In this document: positions 1-8,727 of the stretch, one piece after another | Layout: each line of letters begins with the position of its first letter | How positions within the stretch are numbered: position 1 is the first letter of the stretch | Assembly (NCBI GenBank): GCA_030428105.1 | Contig: JAUIBE010000003.1 | Location: 186,001-250,000, forward strand | From: Gammaproteobacteria bacterium | Lineage (GTDB): Bacteria; Pseudomonadota; Gammaproteobacteria; Xanthomonadales; SZUA-36 | DNA length: 64,000 bases | Reading direction: 5' to 3' | The notes under the pieces: generated by a model | What the model was told of the DNA's origin: nothing | The model's database searches: none | The model's input: the letters and a program-made list of their open reading frames with translations, nothing else | Program-made: the position numbers and the translations under genes

Positions 1-60
1 TTCATCGTAGAGGTAGTTCTCGAACAGGTACATCAAGACATCGAGTACATTCTCTTTCAT
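1..60 (-). CDS. smg: Smg/DUF494 family protein, N-terminus only
   Basis: Only the first 20 codons lie in the window; the gene runs off the left edge. The translation opens MKENVLDVLMYLFENYL, which is the characteristic start of Smg (DUF494) proteins, whose molecular role is not established. It sits 13 bp downstream of the dprA stop on the same strand, and an AGAGGT ribosome-binding site precedes the ATG. The dprA-smg order is the usual one in Gammaproteobacteria, which supports the call despite the short fragment. Confidence 0.85.
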   Translation of the reverse strand, partial: MKENVLDVLMYLFENYLYDE

Positions 61-73
61 TTATAGACCTCTG

Positions 74-1288
74 TTATCGTTTGCGGCTAAACGCACCACC
101 CGGGTGCGCCTCCACCTCTCCTCTCAGCTCCAACATCAGCAGCATGGCCGACACTTCACGTGCCGTCAAACCGCTTTGCTCAACAAGGCGATCGACCGGC
201 TTGGGGTCGAAGCCTATGGTTTCCCACAGTTGTTGGTATTCGGGGTCAGAATATTCCCCGCCAGATGTTTTTCCGGATTGTGTTGCCGGTGTTATTAAGT
301 TGCCCTGGGCGCGATCTCCTGACCTCATTTTGGGGTCTGTGGCCTGATTGTCAACAGGATTTGTCCCGTTGCCCGCGTCGTCCCGGGCCAGGCGCGCGCG
401 CAGACGCTGTGCGAGTTCGCCGGCCATCGGCGTGATGCCCTCGATAATTTCGTCCACGGTTTCCACCAGCCGGGCGCCCTCGCGGATCAGGCGGTGGCAA
501 CCCTTGGCCATGGGGTTATGAATGGAGCCGGGCAGCGCGAAGATGTCCCGGCCCTGGTCAGAACCCAGCCGGGCAGTAATCAACGTACCGCTGTTGAGCC
601 CCGCTTCGATCACCAGCACGCCCAGGCTCAGGCCGGAAATGATTCGGTTCCTGGAGGGGAAATGTTCACGCCGTGCCTCGGTGCCCGGCGGAAATTCGGT
701 CACCAGTGCGCCCTGCTTTGCAACCCGCGCGGCACGCTTGCGGCTGCTGGCTGGATACACCAGGTCGGGGCCGGTTGCGGTAACCGCCACCGTGTTAGCG
801 CCGGCGTCCATGGCGGCATCGTGGCAGGCCGAATCGATGCCGCTGGCCAGCCCGCTGGTCACCACGAAACCGCGGCGCGCCATTTCGCCGGCAAAATCGC
901 GTGCGTTGTCGAGGCCGCCACTGGTGGGGTTGCGACTGCCGATCATGGCAATTTGCGGCTGCAGCAATACATCGGGGTCGCCCACCACGAACAGGGCGGC
1001 AGGCGGGGAGGAAAGCTGGGTCAGTAAATCGGGGTAACCAGGATTGCCCCACTCAAGCAGGTGGTGGCCATCGCCATCCAGCCAGGCCTGGTCCATTGCA
1101 AGCAGTTCAGGGTCGGGGTTGCGCAGGCCATCGATGGTCTCGGAATCGAGCCCGGCCTGGCGAAGGGTGGCGTCTTTTGCGGTGAATACCCCCTCGATGC
1201 CGCCAAGTGCGTCAACAAGGCGGACCAGTTTTCCACCACCCAGGCGAGGCGCCCGAATGGCTGCCAGCCACTTACGCTGCGTCGAAAT
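74..1288 (-). CDS. dprA: DNA-processing protein DprA
   Basis: DprA loads RecA on incoming single-stranded DNA during natural transformation. The Rossmann-like core is clear (IGSRNPTSGG, TSGLASGID, FPSRNRIISGLS, EAGLNSGTLITA) and a C-terminal winged helix follows (PVDRLVEQSGL...EVSAMLLMLELRG). The first in-frame ATG is at 1096, which would give 340 residues. However, the frame stays open to 1328 and encodes an N-terminal helix-hairpin-helix/SAM-like segment typical of DprA (WLAAIRAPRLGGGKLVRLV). No ATG, GTG or TTG occurs in that extension. The best candidate is ATT at 1288, which has a GGGGG tract 5 bases before it and would give 404 residues; this start is an inference. It lies downstream of the LysM gene and upstream of smg. 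Confidence 0.9.
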   Translation of the reverse strand: MSTQRKWLAAIRAPRLGGGKLVRLVDALGGIEGVFTAKDATLRQAGLDSETIDGLRNPDPELLAMDQAWLDGDGHHLLEWGNPGYPDLLTQLSSPPAALFVVGDPDVLLQPQIAMIGSRNPTSGGLDNARDFAGEMARRGFVVTSGLASGIDSACHDAAMDAGANTVAVTATGPDLVYPASSRKRAARVAKQGALVTEFPPGTEARREHFPSRNRIISGLSLGVLVIEAGLNSGTLITARLGSDQGRDIFALPGSIHNPMAKGCHRLIREGARLVETVDEIIEGITPMAGELAQRLRARLARDDAGNGTNPVDNQATDPKMRSGDRAQGNLITPATQSGKTSGGEYSDPEYQQLWETIGFDPKPVDRLVEQSGLTAREVSAMLLMLELRGEVEAHPGGAFSRKR

Positions 1289-1307
1289 TGCAGCCCCCGG
1301 TTTTGTG

Positions 1308-1327
1308 GGGCCCCGAGCGGGGCCCCG
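1308..1327. terminator. GC-rich hairpin between the LysM gene and dprA
   Basis: GGGGCCCCGAGCGGGGCCCC is a perfect inverted repeat (up to 9 bp stem) lying between the LysM-gene stop and the proposed dprA start. There is no clear U tract on the minus strand, so it may be a pausing or processing hairpin rather than a full intrinsic terminator. Confidence 0.4.
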
Positions 1328-1341
1328 TCATAAAGCCAGGC

Positions 1342-2538
1342 TCACCCCCGGTTCTTGGGGTGATCGAGAAGATCGAATTCGCGGACCAGCCGCTGGCCAT
1401 CCATAACAATGGCGTAGCTGACGTCGCCAAAGGTGCGGAATACCATGACCAGGCCATGGTAGAGCGGCGGAATTTCAACCGTGGATTCTTCAGCAAAGCT
1501 GCCCCAGCGGTAACCAACGCGATCCTGCACTTCTTGTGGCGGGCCATAAGCGGAGAACACGTGGCCAGGACGGATGCCCTGGCTGGTGCCGCCGCTGATG
1601 GCGACGATCTGGTAGTGCCCCGCGCCGTACAGCGTGCCGGTTGTGGCCAGCACACGCAGGTCGGCCGGAACACTTTCCATGGCCTGGGGCAGGAATGAGC
1701 TGTCGTACGGGATTTCATCTGCACGCAGTATAAAGTCTCCCGTCTTGATCTCTGTACGATCTGAGAGGATTTCGAGGACAGAAATTTCCCCGGCCTGCTT
1801 CACGCGCACCTTGCTGACTTCCCACATCTCGTAGCCGACGGGGTTCTGCGGGCGGCGGTGCCATGGGTCGGTGGTGTTCCACGGGCTCTCGTTGTAATTC
1901 TTGACGTTGGGCACCTGCTTCCAGTGTTCTTTCGGCAGTACCCGGCGACGTTCCGGCGGATCGCCGAGATCGTCATAAATATTGACCAGCCTGGCCACCA
2001 GGAATTCTTCGCCCACGCTGGCGTCGAGACCGCGCGCGTAGGTGAGGTCATCCATGATCGCGCTCATGCGGTTTTCTTCGTTGGCGACGATGTACGGCAG
2101 GCCTTCAAATTCCGCCGGAGAAATCACGCGGATATCGCGCAGGAACGGCTTGATGGCTTCCAGCGGTACCGCGTTGATGGGGTCGGAGCGGTCGATGCGG
2201 CGCACTTCCGGAGAAAGCTTGACCGTGGGTTTGCCGGTCGAATCGGCCGGATAGCCGTCGCGAGCCAGCTGCAGAACCGGCCGGCCATCGACATACACCA
2301 GCGAAACTACATCGCCCGGATAAATCAGGTGTGGGTTTTCAATCTGGGGATTGGCCTGCCAGATCGCGGGCCATTGCCACGGTTCGTCAAGGAACCTGGC
2401 GGAAATGTCCCAAAGCGTGTCGCCTTTAACGACAACATATTGTCCCGGATGATCGTCGCGCACTGACACGTCCTGTGCCATGGCTGCGCTGACCGTCAAC
2501 ATCATCGTAAGGGTGAAGAGCAAGACTTGTCTGATCAC
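1342..2538 (-). CDS. Secreted LysM peptidoglycan-binding protein
   Basis: A 398-residue exported protein. It begins with a signal peptide (IRQVLLFTLTMML...SAAMAQ) from a GTG start preceded by AAGGAA. A LysM domain at about residues 30-85 (YVVVKGDTLWDISARFL, then NPHLIYPGDVV) should bind peptidoglycan glycan strands. The remaining 300 residues are conserved in gammaproteobacterial LysM proteins encoded beside dprA, but I know of no defined function. It is divergent from def across a 138-bp gap and precedes dprA on the same strand. A periplasmic, wall-associated location is inferred from the signal peptide and LysM domain. Confidence 0.9.
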   Translation of the reverse strand: MIRQVLLFTLTMMLTVSAAMAQDVSVRDDHPGQYVVVKGDTLWDISARFLDEPWQWPAIWQANPQIENPHLIYPGDVVSLVYVDGRPVLQLARDGYPADSTGKPTVKLSPEVRRIDRSDPINAVPLEAIKPFLRDIRVISPAEFEGLPYIVANEENRMSAIMDDLTYARGLDASVGEEFLVARLVNIYDDLGDPPERRRVLPKEHWKQVPNVKNYNESPWNTTDPWHRRPQNPVGYEMWEVSKVRVKQAGEISVLEILSDRTEIKTGDFILRADEIPYDSSFLPQAMESVPADLRVLATTGTLYGAGHYQIVAISGGTSQGIRPGHVFSAYGPPQEVQDRVGYRWGSFAEESTVEIPPLYHGLVMVFRTFGDVSYAIVMDGQRLVREFDLLDHPKNRG

Positions 2539-2676
2539 GTTCCTTCCCCATATTTAAGTAGGCATCCAGCCATCTTCAGATGCGGTCTGCAAAGTGGCGA
2601 ACGGGGTCCGCCCTTAGCTATCATATTAGAAACAGAAGAAAAGTTCATCTGAATTATTTTTTGCAACGGTAAGCCT

Positions 2677-3198
2677 ATGTCGACATTACAAATTCTTGAA
2701 TTTCCTGATCCGAGACTGCGTACCGTGGCCAAACCCGTTGAAGTTTTCGACGCGGCGCTGTCCACGCTGGTCGATAACATGTTCGAAACCATGTACGCAG
2801 CCAATGGCATTGGCCTGGCCGCCACCCAGGTGGATGTCCACCAGCGCTTGCTGGTGCTTGACGTCAGCGAAACGCGCGACGAACCGCACGTGTACATCAA
2901 CCCCGAGTTGGTGGAAACCGAGGGCAGCGAGACCTGCGAGGAAGGTTGCCTGTCGGTTCCAGGCATTTACGCCGAGGTCAGCCGCGCTGAAAAAGTGCGC
3001 GTACGCGCCCAGGATCGCAACGGCGAAACCTTTGAGCGCGACCTGGATGGCATGCACGCCATTTGCCTGCAGCACGAGATGGATCACCTCAAGGGCAAGC
3101 TGTTTGTCGACTATCTCTCGCCTCTCAAGCGCAACATGGTGCGCAAGAAGCTGGAAAAGCAGCGCCGCCTGGCCGAGCGCGAAGCCGCTGTGCTTTAA
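2677..3198 (+). CDS. def: Peptide deformylase
   Basis: Removes the N-formyl group from nascent proteins. All three family motifs are present in 173 residues: GIGLAATQ (motif I), EGCLSVP with the metal-binding Cys (motif II), and QHEMDHL with the two metal-binding His and the catalytic Glu (motif III). The C-terminal basic helix ([14 protein letters not shown]) is the usual ribosome-contact tail. It is immediately followed by fmt, giving the classical def-fmt pair that balances formylation and deformylation. Confidence 0.97.
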   Translation: MSTLQILEFPDPRLRTVAKPVEVFDAALSTLVDNMFETMYAANGIGLAATQVDVHQRLLVLDVSETRDEPHVYINPELVETEGSETCEEGCLSVPGIYAEVSRAEKVRVRAQDRNGETFERDLDGMHAICLQHEMDHLKGKLFVDYLSPLKRNMVRKKLEKQRRLAEREAAVL

Positions 3199-3210
3199 GC
3201 TGGAATTGCC

Positions 3211-4143
3211 CTGAACCTGGTCTTCGCAGGCACGCCTGACTTCGCGGTGCCGCCACTGGCGGCGATGCTGCAGCACGGCTACCGCCCCACCACCGTCTAT
3301 ACCCAGCCCGACCGGCCCGCTGGCCGCGGGCGGCAGTTGCAGGCCAGCCCGGTGAAGCAGCTTGCTGTTGAGTCAGCCATCAACGTGATGCAACCGGTTA
3401 GCCTGCGCGAGCCCGAGGCCATCGAGGCGTTACGCGCGTTGAAGCCCGACCTGATGATCGTGGTGGCCTACGGCCTGATCCTGCCGCCCGAGGTGCTGGA
3501 GATTCCCACCCACGGCTGCTGGAACATCCACGCTTCCCTGCTGCCCCGCTGGCGCGGCGCCGCGCCCATCCAGCGCGCCATCGAGGCCGGCGATGCACAG
3601 ACCGGGGTGTGCATCATGCAAATGGACGAGGGCCTGGATACCGGCGCTGTCCTGCACCGCCGCGAAATTGAAATTGCGGCTGACGAAACCGGCGGCAGCC
3701 TGCACGACAAGCTGGCCGCGCTGGGCGCCGACGCCCTGCTGCACTGCCTGGATGCGCTGAAAGCAGGAAGCTTGCCGCAAGCCGAGCCACAACCCGAAGA
3801 AGGCGCCACCTACGCCCGAAAGCTGGACAAGGGCGAGGCCGAAATCGACTGGAACGAGCCCGCCATCGCCCTGGAGCGCCGCATTCGCGCCTTCAATCCA
3901 TGGCCTGTGGCGTGGTGCACCATTGGCGGTGAACGCACCCGCATCTGGAACGCCGAAGCCACCGGCCAGCGCTGCCTCGCCCGCCCCGGTGACGTGCTGG
4001 AAAACGGCACTGATGGCGTATCGGTGGCCACCGGCGAAGGCGTCTTGAAGCTGCTTGAGCTGCAACGCCCTGGCGGCAAGCGCATCCGTGCACGCGATTA
4101 CCTCAACGCGGTGCAATCGCTGCCGCGTAGCCTGGCCGGTTAG
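3211..4143 (+). CDS. fmt: Methionyl-tRNA formyltransferase
   Basis: Transfers formyl from 10-formyl-THF to Met-tRNAfMet. The catalytic region is intact (HASLLPRWRGAAPIQRAI with the N-H-D set) and the C-terminal OB-like domain follows. A GTG at 3247 is the first conventional start but would delete the conserved FAGTPDFAV segment, which is encoded upstream in the same frame. Between the def stop (same frame, 3196-3198) and that segment the only start-like codons are ATT 3205 and CTG 3211. CTG 3211 gives MNLVFAGTPDFAV, lies 6 bases after a GGA, and yields the normal 310-residue length, so I chose it. This is an inferred non-canonical start. Confidence 0.93.
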   Translation: MNLVFAGTPDFAVPPLAAMLQHGYRPTTVYTQPDRPAGRGRQLQASPVKQLAVESAINVMQPVSLREPEAIEALRALKPDLMIVVAYGLILPPEVLEIPTHGCWNIHASLLPRWRGAAPIQRAIEAGDAQTGVCIMQMDEGLDTGAVLHRREIEIAADETGGSLHDKLAALGADALLHCLDALKAGSLPQAEPQPEEGATYARKLDKGEAEIDWNEPAIALERRIRAFNPWPVAWCTIGGERTRIWNAEATGQRCLARPGDVLENGTDGVSVATGEGVLKLLELQRPGGKRIRARDYLNAVQSLPRSLAG

Positions 4144-4170
4144 GCAGCTCTTTCACCTGGGTAGCAGCCC

Positions 4171-4545
4171 CACCGTCATCCCGGAAGTGCGGACACTTTT
4201 GTGGCCGCGCTATCCGGGACCCACCGGTGGAACAGAAGGATTTCCTGAGTGGCACAGGCGTGGCCGCCCCAACCAGGGGTTTCACCCACATGTCTGCTTG
4301 AATGGCCTCAAGGCTTGCTCGAAGTTTCACTTCTGACTTGCCTTGGCCTACCCGCCCTGCTCGTTGCGTTTTGTGGGCGCGGCCATACAGTGCGTCCTTG
4401 CACTGGATGGCCTAACCGGGCGTCCATGCCCGGTTGCCCAGTCTCTACACTCCCTGAGCGGCATCCAAGCTTAAGGCCACGGGGTAAAACCCCTGGTTGG
4501 GTCGGCCCGGCAGGCACATGCGCTTCAAGCCGCGGGATGACGGTA
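4171..4545. repeat. Palindromic REPIN-like element between fmt and a TonB receptor gene
   Basis: The 440-bp gap after fmt holds nested inverted repeats. The outer arms are CACCGTCATCCCGG (4171-4184) and its near complement CGCGGGATGACGGTA (4531-4545). The inner arms are CCCAACCAGGGGTTT (about 4268) and AAAACCCCTGGTTGGG (about 4486), with a further imperfect pairing of TGGCCTCAAGG and its partner inside them. A block ATCCGGGACCCACC followed by AACAGAAG recurs at 26247, so this is a dispersed family. No convincing protein is encoded here. I interpret it as a non-autonomous REP/MITE-type element. Confidence 0.55.
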
Positions 4546-4584
4546 GGCGACCCTCCCAGATGACGGGCAAGCCCTCGAATACCG

Positions 4585-6717
4585 CTAACGGTTTGGTGCG
4601 TAGCGAATCTCGGCAAACAGCTCGCGGCCGCGGCCGGGCAGGTAGCGGTAGTTGTTCTGGGCGTAGTCGGCGCGGTCGGCCACGTCGCGGTCGGCGAGGT
4701 TGTTCAGGCGCAGGAACAGGCTGGTGGTGTCCGTCAGGGCCCACGAGGCGCGCAGGTTCAACAGGGTGTGGCCGGGGTAGTCAAAGCGGTTCTGGCCATC
4801 CAGGTAGTACTCGCCCAGGGTCACCGATTGCAGGCCGGCGCTGAAGCGGCCGGGCGGCTGGTAACGCAACTCGGCGCTGCCCAGCCATTCGGGCGCGTGG
4901 TCGATGTCATTGCCGGAGACGAAGGTTTCTCCGCGGCCGACTTCATCGAAGTCCCAGGTATGCCGCGCCCAGCTCGCGTTCACATGAAACAGCCAATCGG
5001 GGTGAAAGGCCCAGTCCAGCAATAACTCGATGCCGTGGTGCTTGCTGCGTGCGCCGCTCACGTTGTAGCCCTCGGCATCCCGGAAGGCGCTGTCCCGCTT
5101 GCGCATGGCGAAGGCCGCGATCTCGGTGGTCCAGCTGTTACCCCAGGCGTGAACCCCGAACTCGATGCTATCGATGGTTTCGCTTTCCAGGTCGGTGACC
5201 GACTGGCCAAACTGCAGGCGGTAAAGCTCAAGCATCTGCGGCACGCGAAACCCACGCGCAGCGGTGGCGAACAGGCTCACGCCCTCGGCCAGCGCATAAG
5301 TCAGCGAGAGGTTGGGCGCCCAGTCGGTGAAATCATCACTGCGGTCCTCGGGGCGCGAGTAAACACAGCCACCAAAACCGCAGGGGGTGCCGTCATCGCG
5401 GGTGTTACCGGCGATCATGCGGTTGTCGTAGTCGTAATGGGTGTATTCAAGCCGCAGGCCGCCGCTCAGCGCCCAGCGCTCACTTAGCTGCCAATCCTGC
5501 TGCACGTAGGCCGCCAGGGTCAGGCCTTTCACCTCGTAATCGTAGTGCTTGCCCTCGGGGAAGGTTTCGCGCTGGCGCGGGTTGCCCTCGGTGGGTCCGT
5601 CCTGGGTCTGGCGCAGCCACGCATCGGCGTAGTCAAAATCAAAGCCGATGATGGTGGTGGAAGTGTCAGAAGCAGCCGTGAGCGAAAGCAAGGCGCCGGC
5701 GCTGTGGTGGCCATTGTCCTCCACCGGCTGCCCGGGGCGCTCGTAGTGCAGGAAGCTCATGTCCGAGTGGCGCAGGTAGGGCCGCAGGTCCATTTCGAAG
5801 GGGCCCAGGCTGCGGTTCCAGATGCCGTACAGACGCTGGCTGCTGGCATCGCGGAATGCGTCCGGATCCGGATTGGTTCGATTAACTGCCGGGTCCTTGT
5901 AGGCGTCTTCGCCGACAATAAAGCCGGCCGTGTCCTGGTCCAGGTCGGTGGCGGTGAAGCCCAGGATGAAGTCGTTGGATTCGCCGCTCCAACGGCGCTT
6001 GATGTGCAGCTTGCCCTGGTCGTAACCGGAGTCCTCGCGAAACCCGCCGTCATGGGCGTAAGCCCCGGCCACCAGCCAATTCGACTCGGCGTCCAACGGG
6101 ATCAGCGCCTTGCCGCGAACGAAGGAATTGGCGCCGCCTTCCAGCGAGAGATGCGGGTTGGCCTCGCCCGGCATCGGCATCAGCACGTTGATGGTGCCGT
6201 GCAGGGCGTTGGAGCCGTACAGCGCATTACCCGGCCCGCGCACCACCTCAATGGAGCGCGCCTCCTCGTTAAACACATCGAGAAACAGGTTGATATTGCA
6301 AAATCCTGCCGGGCGCACCGGGATGCCGTCTTCCAGCGGCAGAAAGCCGCCGCAGGCGCCACCGCCGCCAAGCACCGGCGAACGAATCGCCGTCTGGTGC
6401 TCCTGGCCGCTGCCGCGCACGATCCACGCGCCTGGCACCTTGTTCATCACCTCGTGGATGTGCTGCGCCTCCAGCCAATCCAGCGTTTCGATGTCGACGT
6501 TGGCGATGTTGCCGGCATGGCGAATGATGGGCTCAGCGCGTCGTTTGCTGGTCACCACTACTTCCTCGATCTCGCCGGTGACGGCGCCCTGCGCAGTTTC
6601 TGCGTCGACGCTATCGGCTCCCTGGGCGACCAGGTTGGGCGCAAACAGCAAGGCTGCGATGGCCAGGCCACGCCACGGGCCAGGTTTCGATTGGCGGGAA
6701 AGTCGAATATGCTTCAC
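4585..6717 (-). CDS. TonB-dependent outer-membrane receptor
   Basis: A 710-residue outer-membrane transporter. The GTG start at 6717 has AAGGGA upstream and gives a proper signal peptide (RLSRQSK then GLAIAALLFAPNLVAQ). A TonB-box-like IEEVVVTSKR precedes a plug domain that ends in SIEVVRGPGNALYGSNALHG, and the barrel ends in an aromatic strand after AEIRYAPN. The plug is unusual in holding a Gly/Cys-rich insertion (VLGGGGACGG, then GFCNINLF). It lies antisense between fmt and rsmB, genes that are normally adjacent, together with a repeat element. The substrate cannot be read from the sequence. Confidence 0.9.
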   Translation of the reverse strand: MKHIRLSRQSKPGPWRGLAIAALLFAPNLVAQGADSVDAETAQGAVTGEIEEVVVTSKRRAEPIIRHAGNIANVDIETLDWLEAQHIHEVMNKVPGAWIVRGSGQEHQTAIRSPVLGGGGACGGFLPLEDGIPVRPAGFCNINLFLDVFNEEARSIEVVRGPGNALYGSNALHGTINVLMPMPGEANPHLSLEGGANSFVRGKALIPLDAESNWLVAGAYAHDGGFREDSGYDQGKLHIKRRWSGESNDFILGFTATDLDQDTAGFIVGEDAYKDPAVNRTNPDPDAFRDASSQRLYGIWNRSLGPFEMDLRPYLRHSDMSFLHYERPGQPVEDNGHHSAGALLSLTAASDTSTTIIGFDFDYADAWLRQTQDGPTEGNPRQRETFPEGKHYDYEVKGLTLAAYVQQDWQLSERWALSGGLRLEYTHYDYDNRMIAGNTRDDGTPCGFGGCVYSRPEDRSDDFTDWAPNLSLTYALAEGVSLFATAARGFRVPQMLELYRLQFGQSVTDLESETIDSIEFGVHAWGNSWTTEIAAFAMRKRDSAFRDAEGYNVSGARSKHHGIELLLDWAFHPDWLFHVNASWARHTWDFDEVGRGETFVSGNDIDHAPEWLGSAELRYQPPGRFSAGLQSVTLGEYYLDGQNRFDYPGHTLLNLRASWALTDTTSLFLRLNNLADRDVADRADYAQNNYRYLPGRGRELFAEIRYAPNR

Positions 6718-6848
6718 TGTGCGTCCCTTCGAGTGAATGAACAAGGGGCGGAACGGGCCCGCCGCGAAGTGCGCCAGTTTAGCAGAGCAGGCCACCCGCA
6801 TTGACGCCCATTGCAGGCAAATCCAGAGACCGCAGGAACCAGCACCCC

Positions 6849-8171
6849 ATGAGCAAGTCAGCCAGCCCCCGGGTTGCCGCAGTCAACATGATCGGTAACG
6901 TGCTCGACCGTGCCGGCACGCTGTCCGAGCCGGGCGAGTTGCAGGCCCGGGGCAAAGCGCTGGACCCGCGAGACGTTGCCCAGGCGCGGCACATCGCCTA
7001 CGGCGTGTTGCGTTGGCTGGGCGCGCTGGAGTGGCTGGCCGCGCAACTGCTGAAAAAACCACTGAAGAACAAGGACCGCGATATCCAGCGCCTGGTCCTG
7101 GTCGGCCTGTTTGAACTGTGGAAGAGCGAGGGCGGCGAACACGCAGCGGTGCACCAGACGGCCGAGGGCGCCCGCCAGCTTGGCAAGCCGTGGGCCACAG
7201 GCCTGATCAACGCGGTGTTGCGCCGCTTCCAGCGCGAGAAGTCCGATTGGCTGCAAAAGCTGTCCGCCAGGCCCGAACGCTTCTCGCACCCTGAATGGTT
7301 GCTCGACCGGCTACGCGCAGACTGGCCCGACCACTGGCAGGAGGTGGCGGAAGCCAACAACCGACAGGCCGCGCTGTGGTTGCGGATCAACCAGGCCAGG
7401 GGCAGCGTCGAAAATGTTGAGCAGGCCTTTCACGAGGCCGGCTACGAAACCATGCGCCACGAGCACGCCAGCATGGCGTTGAAAATCACACCCTCCGCAC
7501 CGGTGGAACAACTACCCGGCTTTTCAGAGGGCCTGTGGTCGGTGCAGGACCCCGCAGCCCAGTTGGCGCCTGGCTGGCTGGACGCCCAGCCCGGCGAGCG
7601 CATCCTGGATGCCTGCGCGGCGCCGGGTGGCAAGACCTGCCACCTGCTGGAAGCCTCGCCGCAATCGCAGGTCCTGGCGCTGGACCGCAGCGCTTCGCGC
7701 CTCGAGCGCGTCAAGGAAAACGCCGCCCGGTTGGGCTTTGCCGATGACCCCCGGCTGCAGATCCGCCAGGGCGATGCCGCCGACCCTTCGGCGTGGTGGG
7801 ATGACCAACCCTTCGATCGCATCCTGCTGGATGCCCCCTGCACCGCGCTGGGCGTGATCCGCCGTCATCCCGAGATCAAGTGGCTGCGCAGCCCCGAACA
7901 AGTCGACGAAGCGGTGGCGCTGCAGGCATCGCTGCTCAGCCAACTCTGGCCCACCCTCAAGCCCGGCGGTATCCTTGTGTACGCAACCTGCTCGATTTTA
8001 GGTGATGAAAACAGCCGCCAAATCAGACGTTTCCTGGAAAGCCAGGAAGATGCACAAGCAGCCGACCCGGAGGTGGCCTACGGTCAGGCGGGTGAGGCGG
8101 GCGTGCAGATTCTTCCCGGCGAGGCGGATATGGATGGCTTTTTCTACGCGCGCATCCGCAAAACGCCCTGA
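6849..8171 (+). CDS. rsmB: 16S rRNA m5C967 methyltransferase RsmB
   Basis: Methylates C967 of 16S rRNA using SAM. It has an N-terminal NusB-like domain (about residues 1-145) and a C-terminal Rossmann methyltransferase with DACAAPGGKTCHL (SAM binding), DAPCTALGV and YATCSI, the last two carrying the paired catalytic cysteines. The start at 6849 (MSKSASPRVAAVNM) has an AGGA site and gives the normal 440 residues. It probably heads the rsmB-DUF4390-ntrYX-trkAH run. Its usual partner fmt is displaced by the TonB receptor gene. Confidence 0.96.
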   Translation: MSKSASPRVAAVNMIGNVLDRAGTLSEPGELQARGKALDPRDVAQARHIAYGVLRWLGALEWLAAQLLKKPLKNKDRDIQRLVLVGLFELWKSEGGEHAAVHQTAEGARQLGKPWATGLINAVLRRFQREKSDWLQKLSARPERFSHPEWLLDRLRADWPDHWQEVAEANNRQAALWLRINQARGSVENVEQAFHEAGYETMRHEHASMALKITPSAPVEQLPGFSEGLWSVQDPAAQLAPGWLDAQPGERILDACAAPGGKTCHLLEASPQSQVLALDRSASRLERVKENAARLGFADDPRLQIRQGDAADPSAWWDDQPFDRILLDAPCTALGVIRRHPEIKWLRSPEQVDEAVALQASLLSQLWPTLKPGGILVYATCSILGDENSRQIRRFLESQEDAQAADPEVAYGQAGEAGVQILPGEADMDGFFYARIRKTP

Positions 8172-8727
8172 GCGGCGCACACGGCTGAGCGCCATGGCCG
8201 TGCTGGCCATCGCCCTGCCCTGGCTGCAAGCCTGCGGCCAGAGTAATGACGCGTTCGGAATTCAGCTTGACTCCATCGACACCAGTCAACGCGCCGGCAT
8301 GCTCACCATCAATGCGCGACAGGATGTTCGCCTGAGCGAAGACGCACGCCGCGCCCTGCGCCACGGTGTGCCGCTGCGCTTTCGCGTTGACCTGGCGCTG
8401 GAGCCGGGAAGCGGCAGCGTGGAACGACAATGGTTTGTTTACGAGGTGCGCTACCTGCCGCTGAGCGACCACTACCAGTTATCCGGCCCATTGTCCGGCG
8501 ACATGCCGCGCACTTTTCCGCGCCTGCGCCACGCCCTGGCCGCGCTGGGTGAAATCGACCTGCGCGTGGGCGAGGCCGGCGAAGACCTGGGCGCTTACCG
8601 CCTCAGCCTGCGGAGCCGGCTAGACCGCAGCGCATTGCCAGGCCCGATGCAGTTGCCAGCCTTCCTTTCCTCACAATGGCGGCTGGATTCCGGCTGGGTG
8701 AGCGAGGAGTTCAACCACGGTGGATAA
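8134..8727 (+). CDS. DUF4390 putative lipoprotein
   Basis: A DUF4390 protein of unknown function, conserved between rsmB and ntrY in many Gammaproteobacteria. I chose ATG 8134, which overlaps the end of rsmB by 38 bp, because it supplies a basic n-region (KRPERRTRLS) before the hydrophobic stretch MAVLAIALPW and a lipobox-like LQAC; the later ATG at 8194 would leave no positive charge. The mature part is beta-rich (LTINARQDVRLSEDA, RFRVDLALEPG, YEVRYLPLSDHY). Its last 8 bases overlap the ntrY GTG start, suggesting translational coupling and a role near NtrY at the envelope, which is inference. Confidence 0.8.
   Translation: MAFSTRASAKRPERRTRLSAMAVLAIALPWLQACGQSNDAFGIQLDSIDTSQRAGMLTINARQDVRLSEDARRALRHGVPLRFRVDLALEPGSGSVERQWFVYEVRYLPLSDHYQLSGPLSGDMPRTFPRLRHALAALGEIDLRVGEAGEDLGAYRLSLRSRLDRSALPGPMQLPAFLSSQWRLDSGWVSEEFNHGG

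Noticed and set aside
5545-6804. 419-codon open frame on the plus strand opposite the first TonB receptor gene
   Set aside because: It mirrors the receptor gene in a GC-rich region, shows no domain or ribosome site, and the receptor has a signal peptide, plug and barrel.
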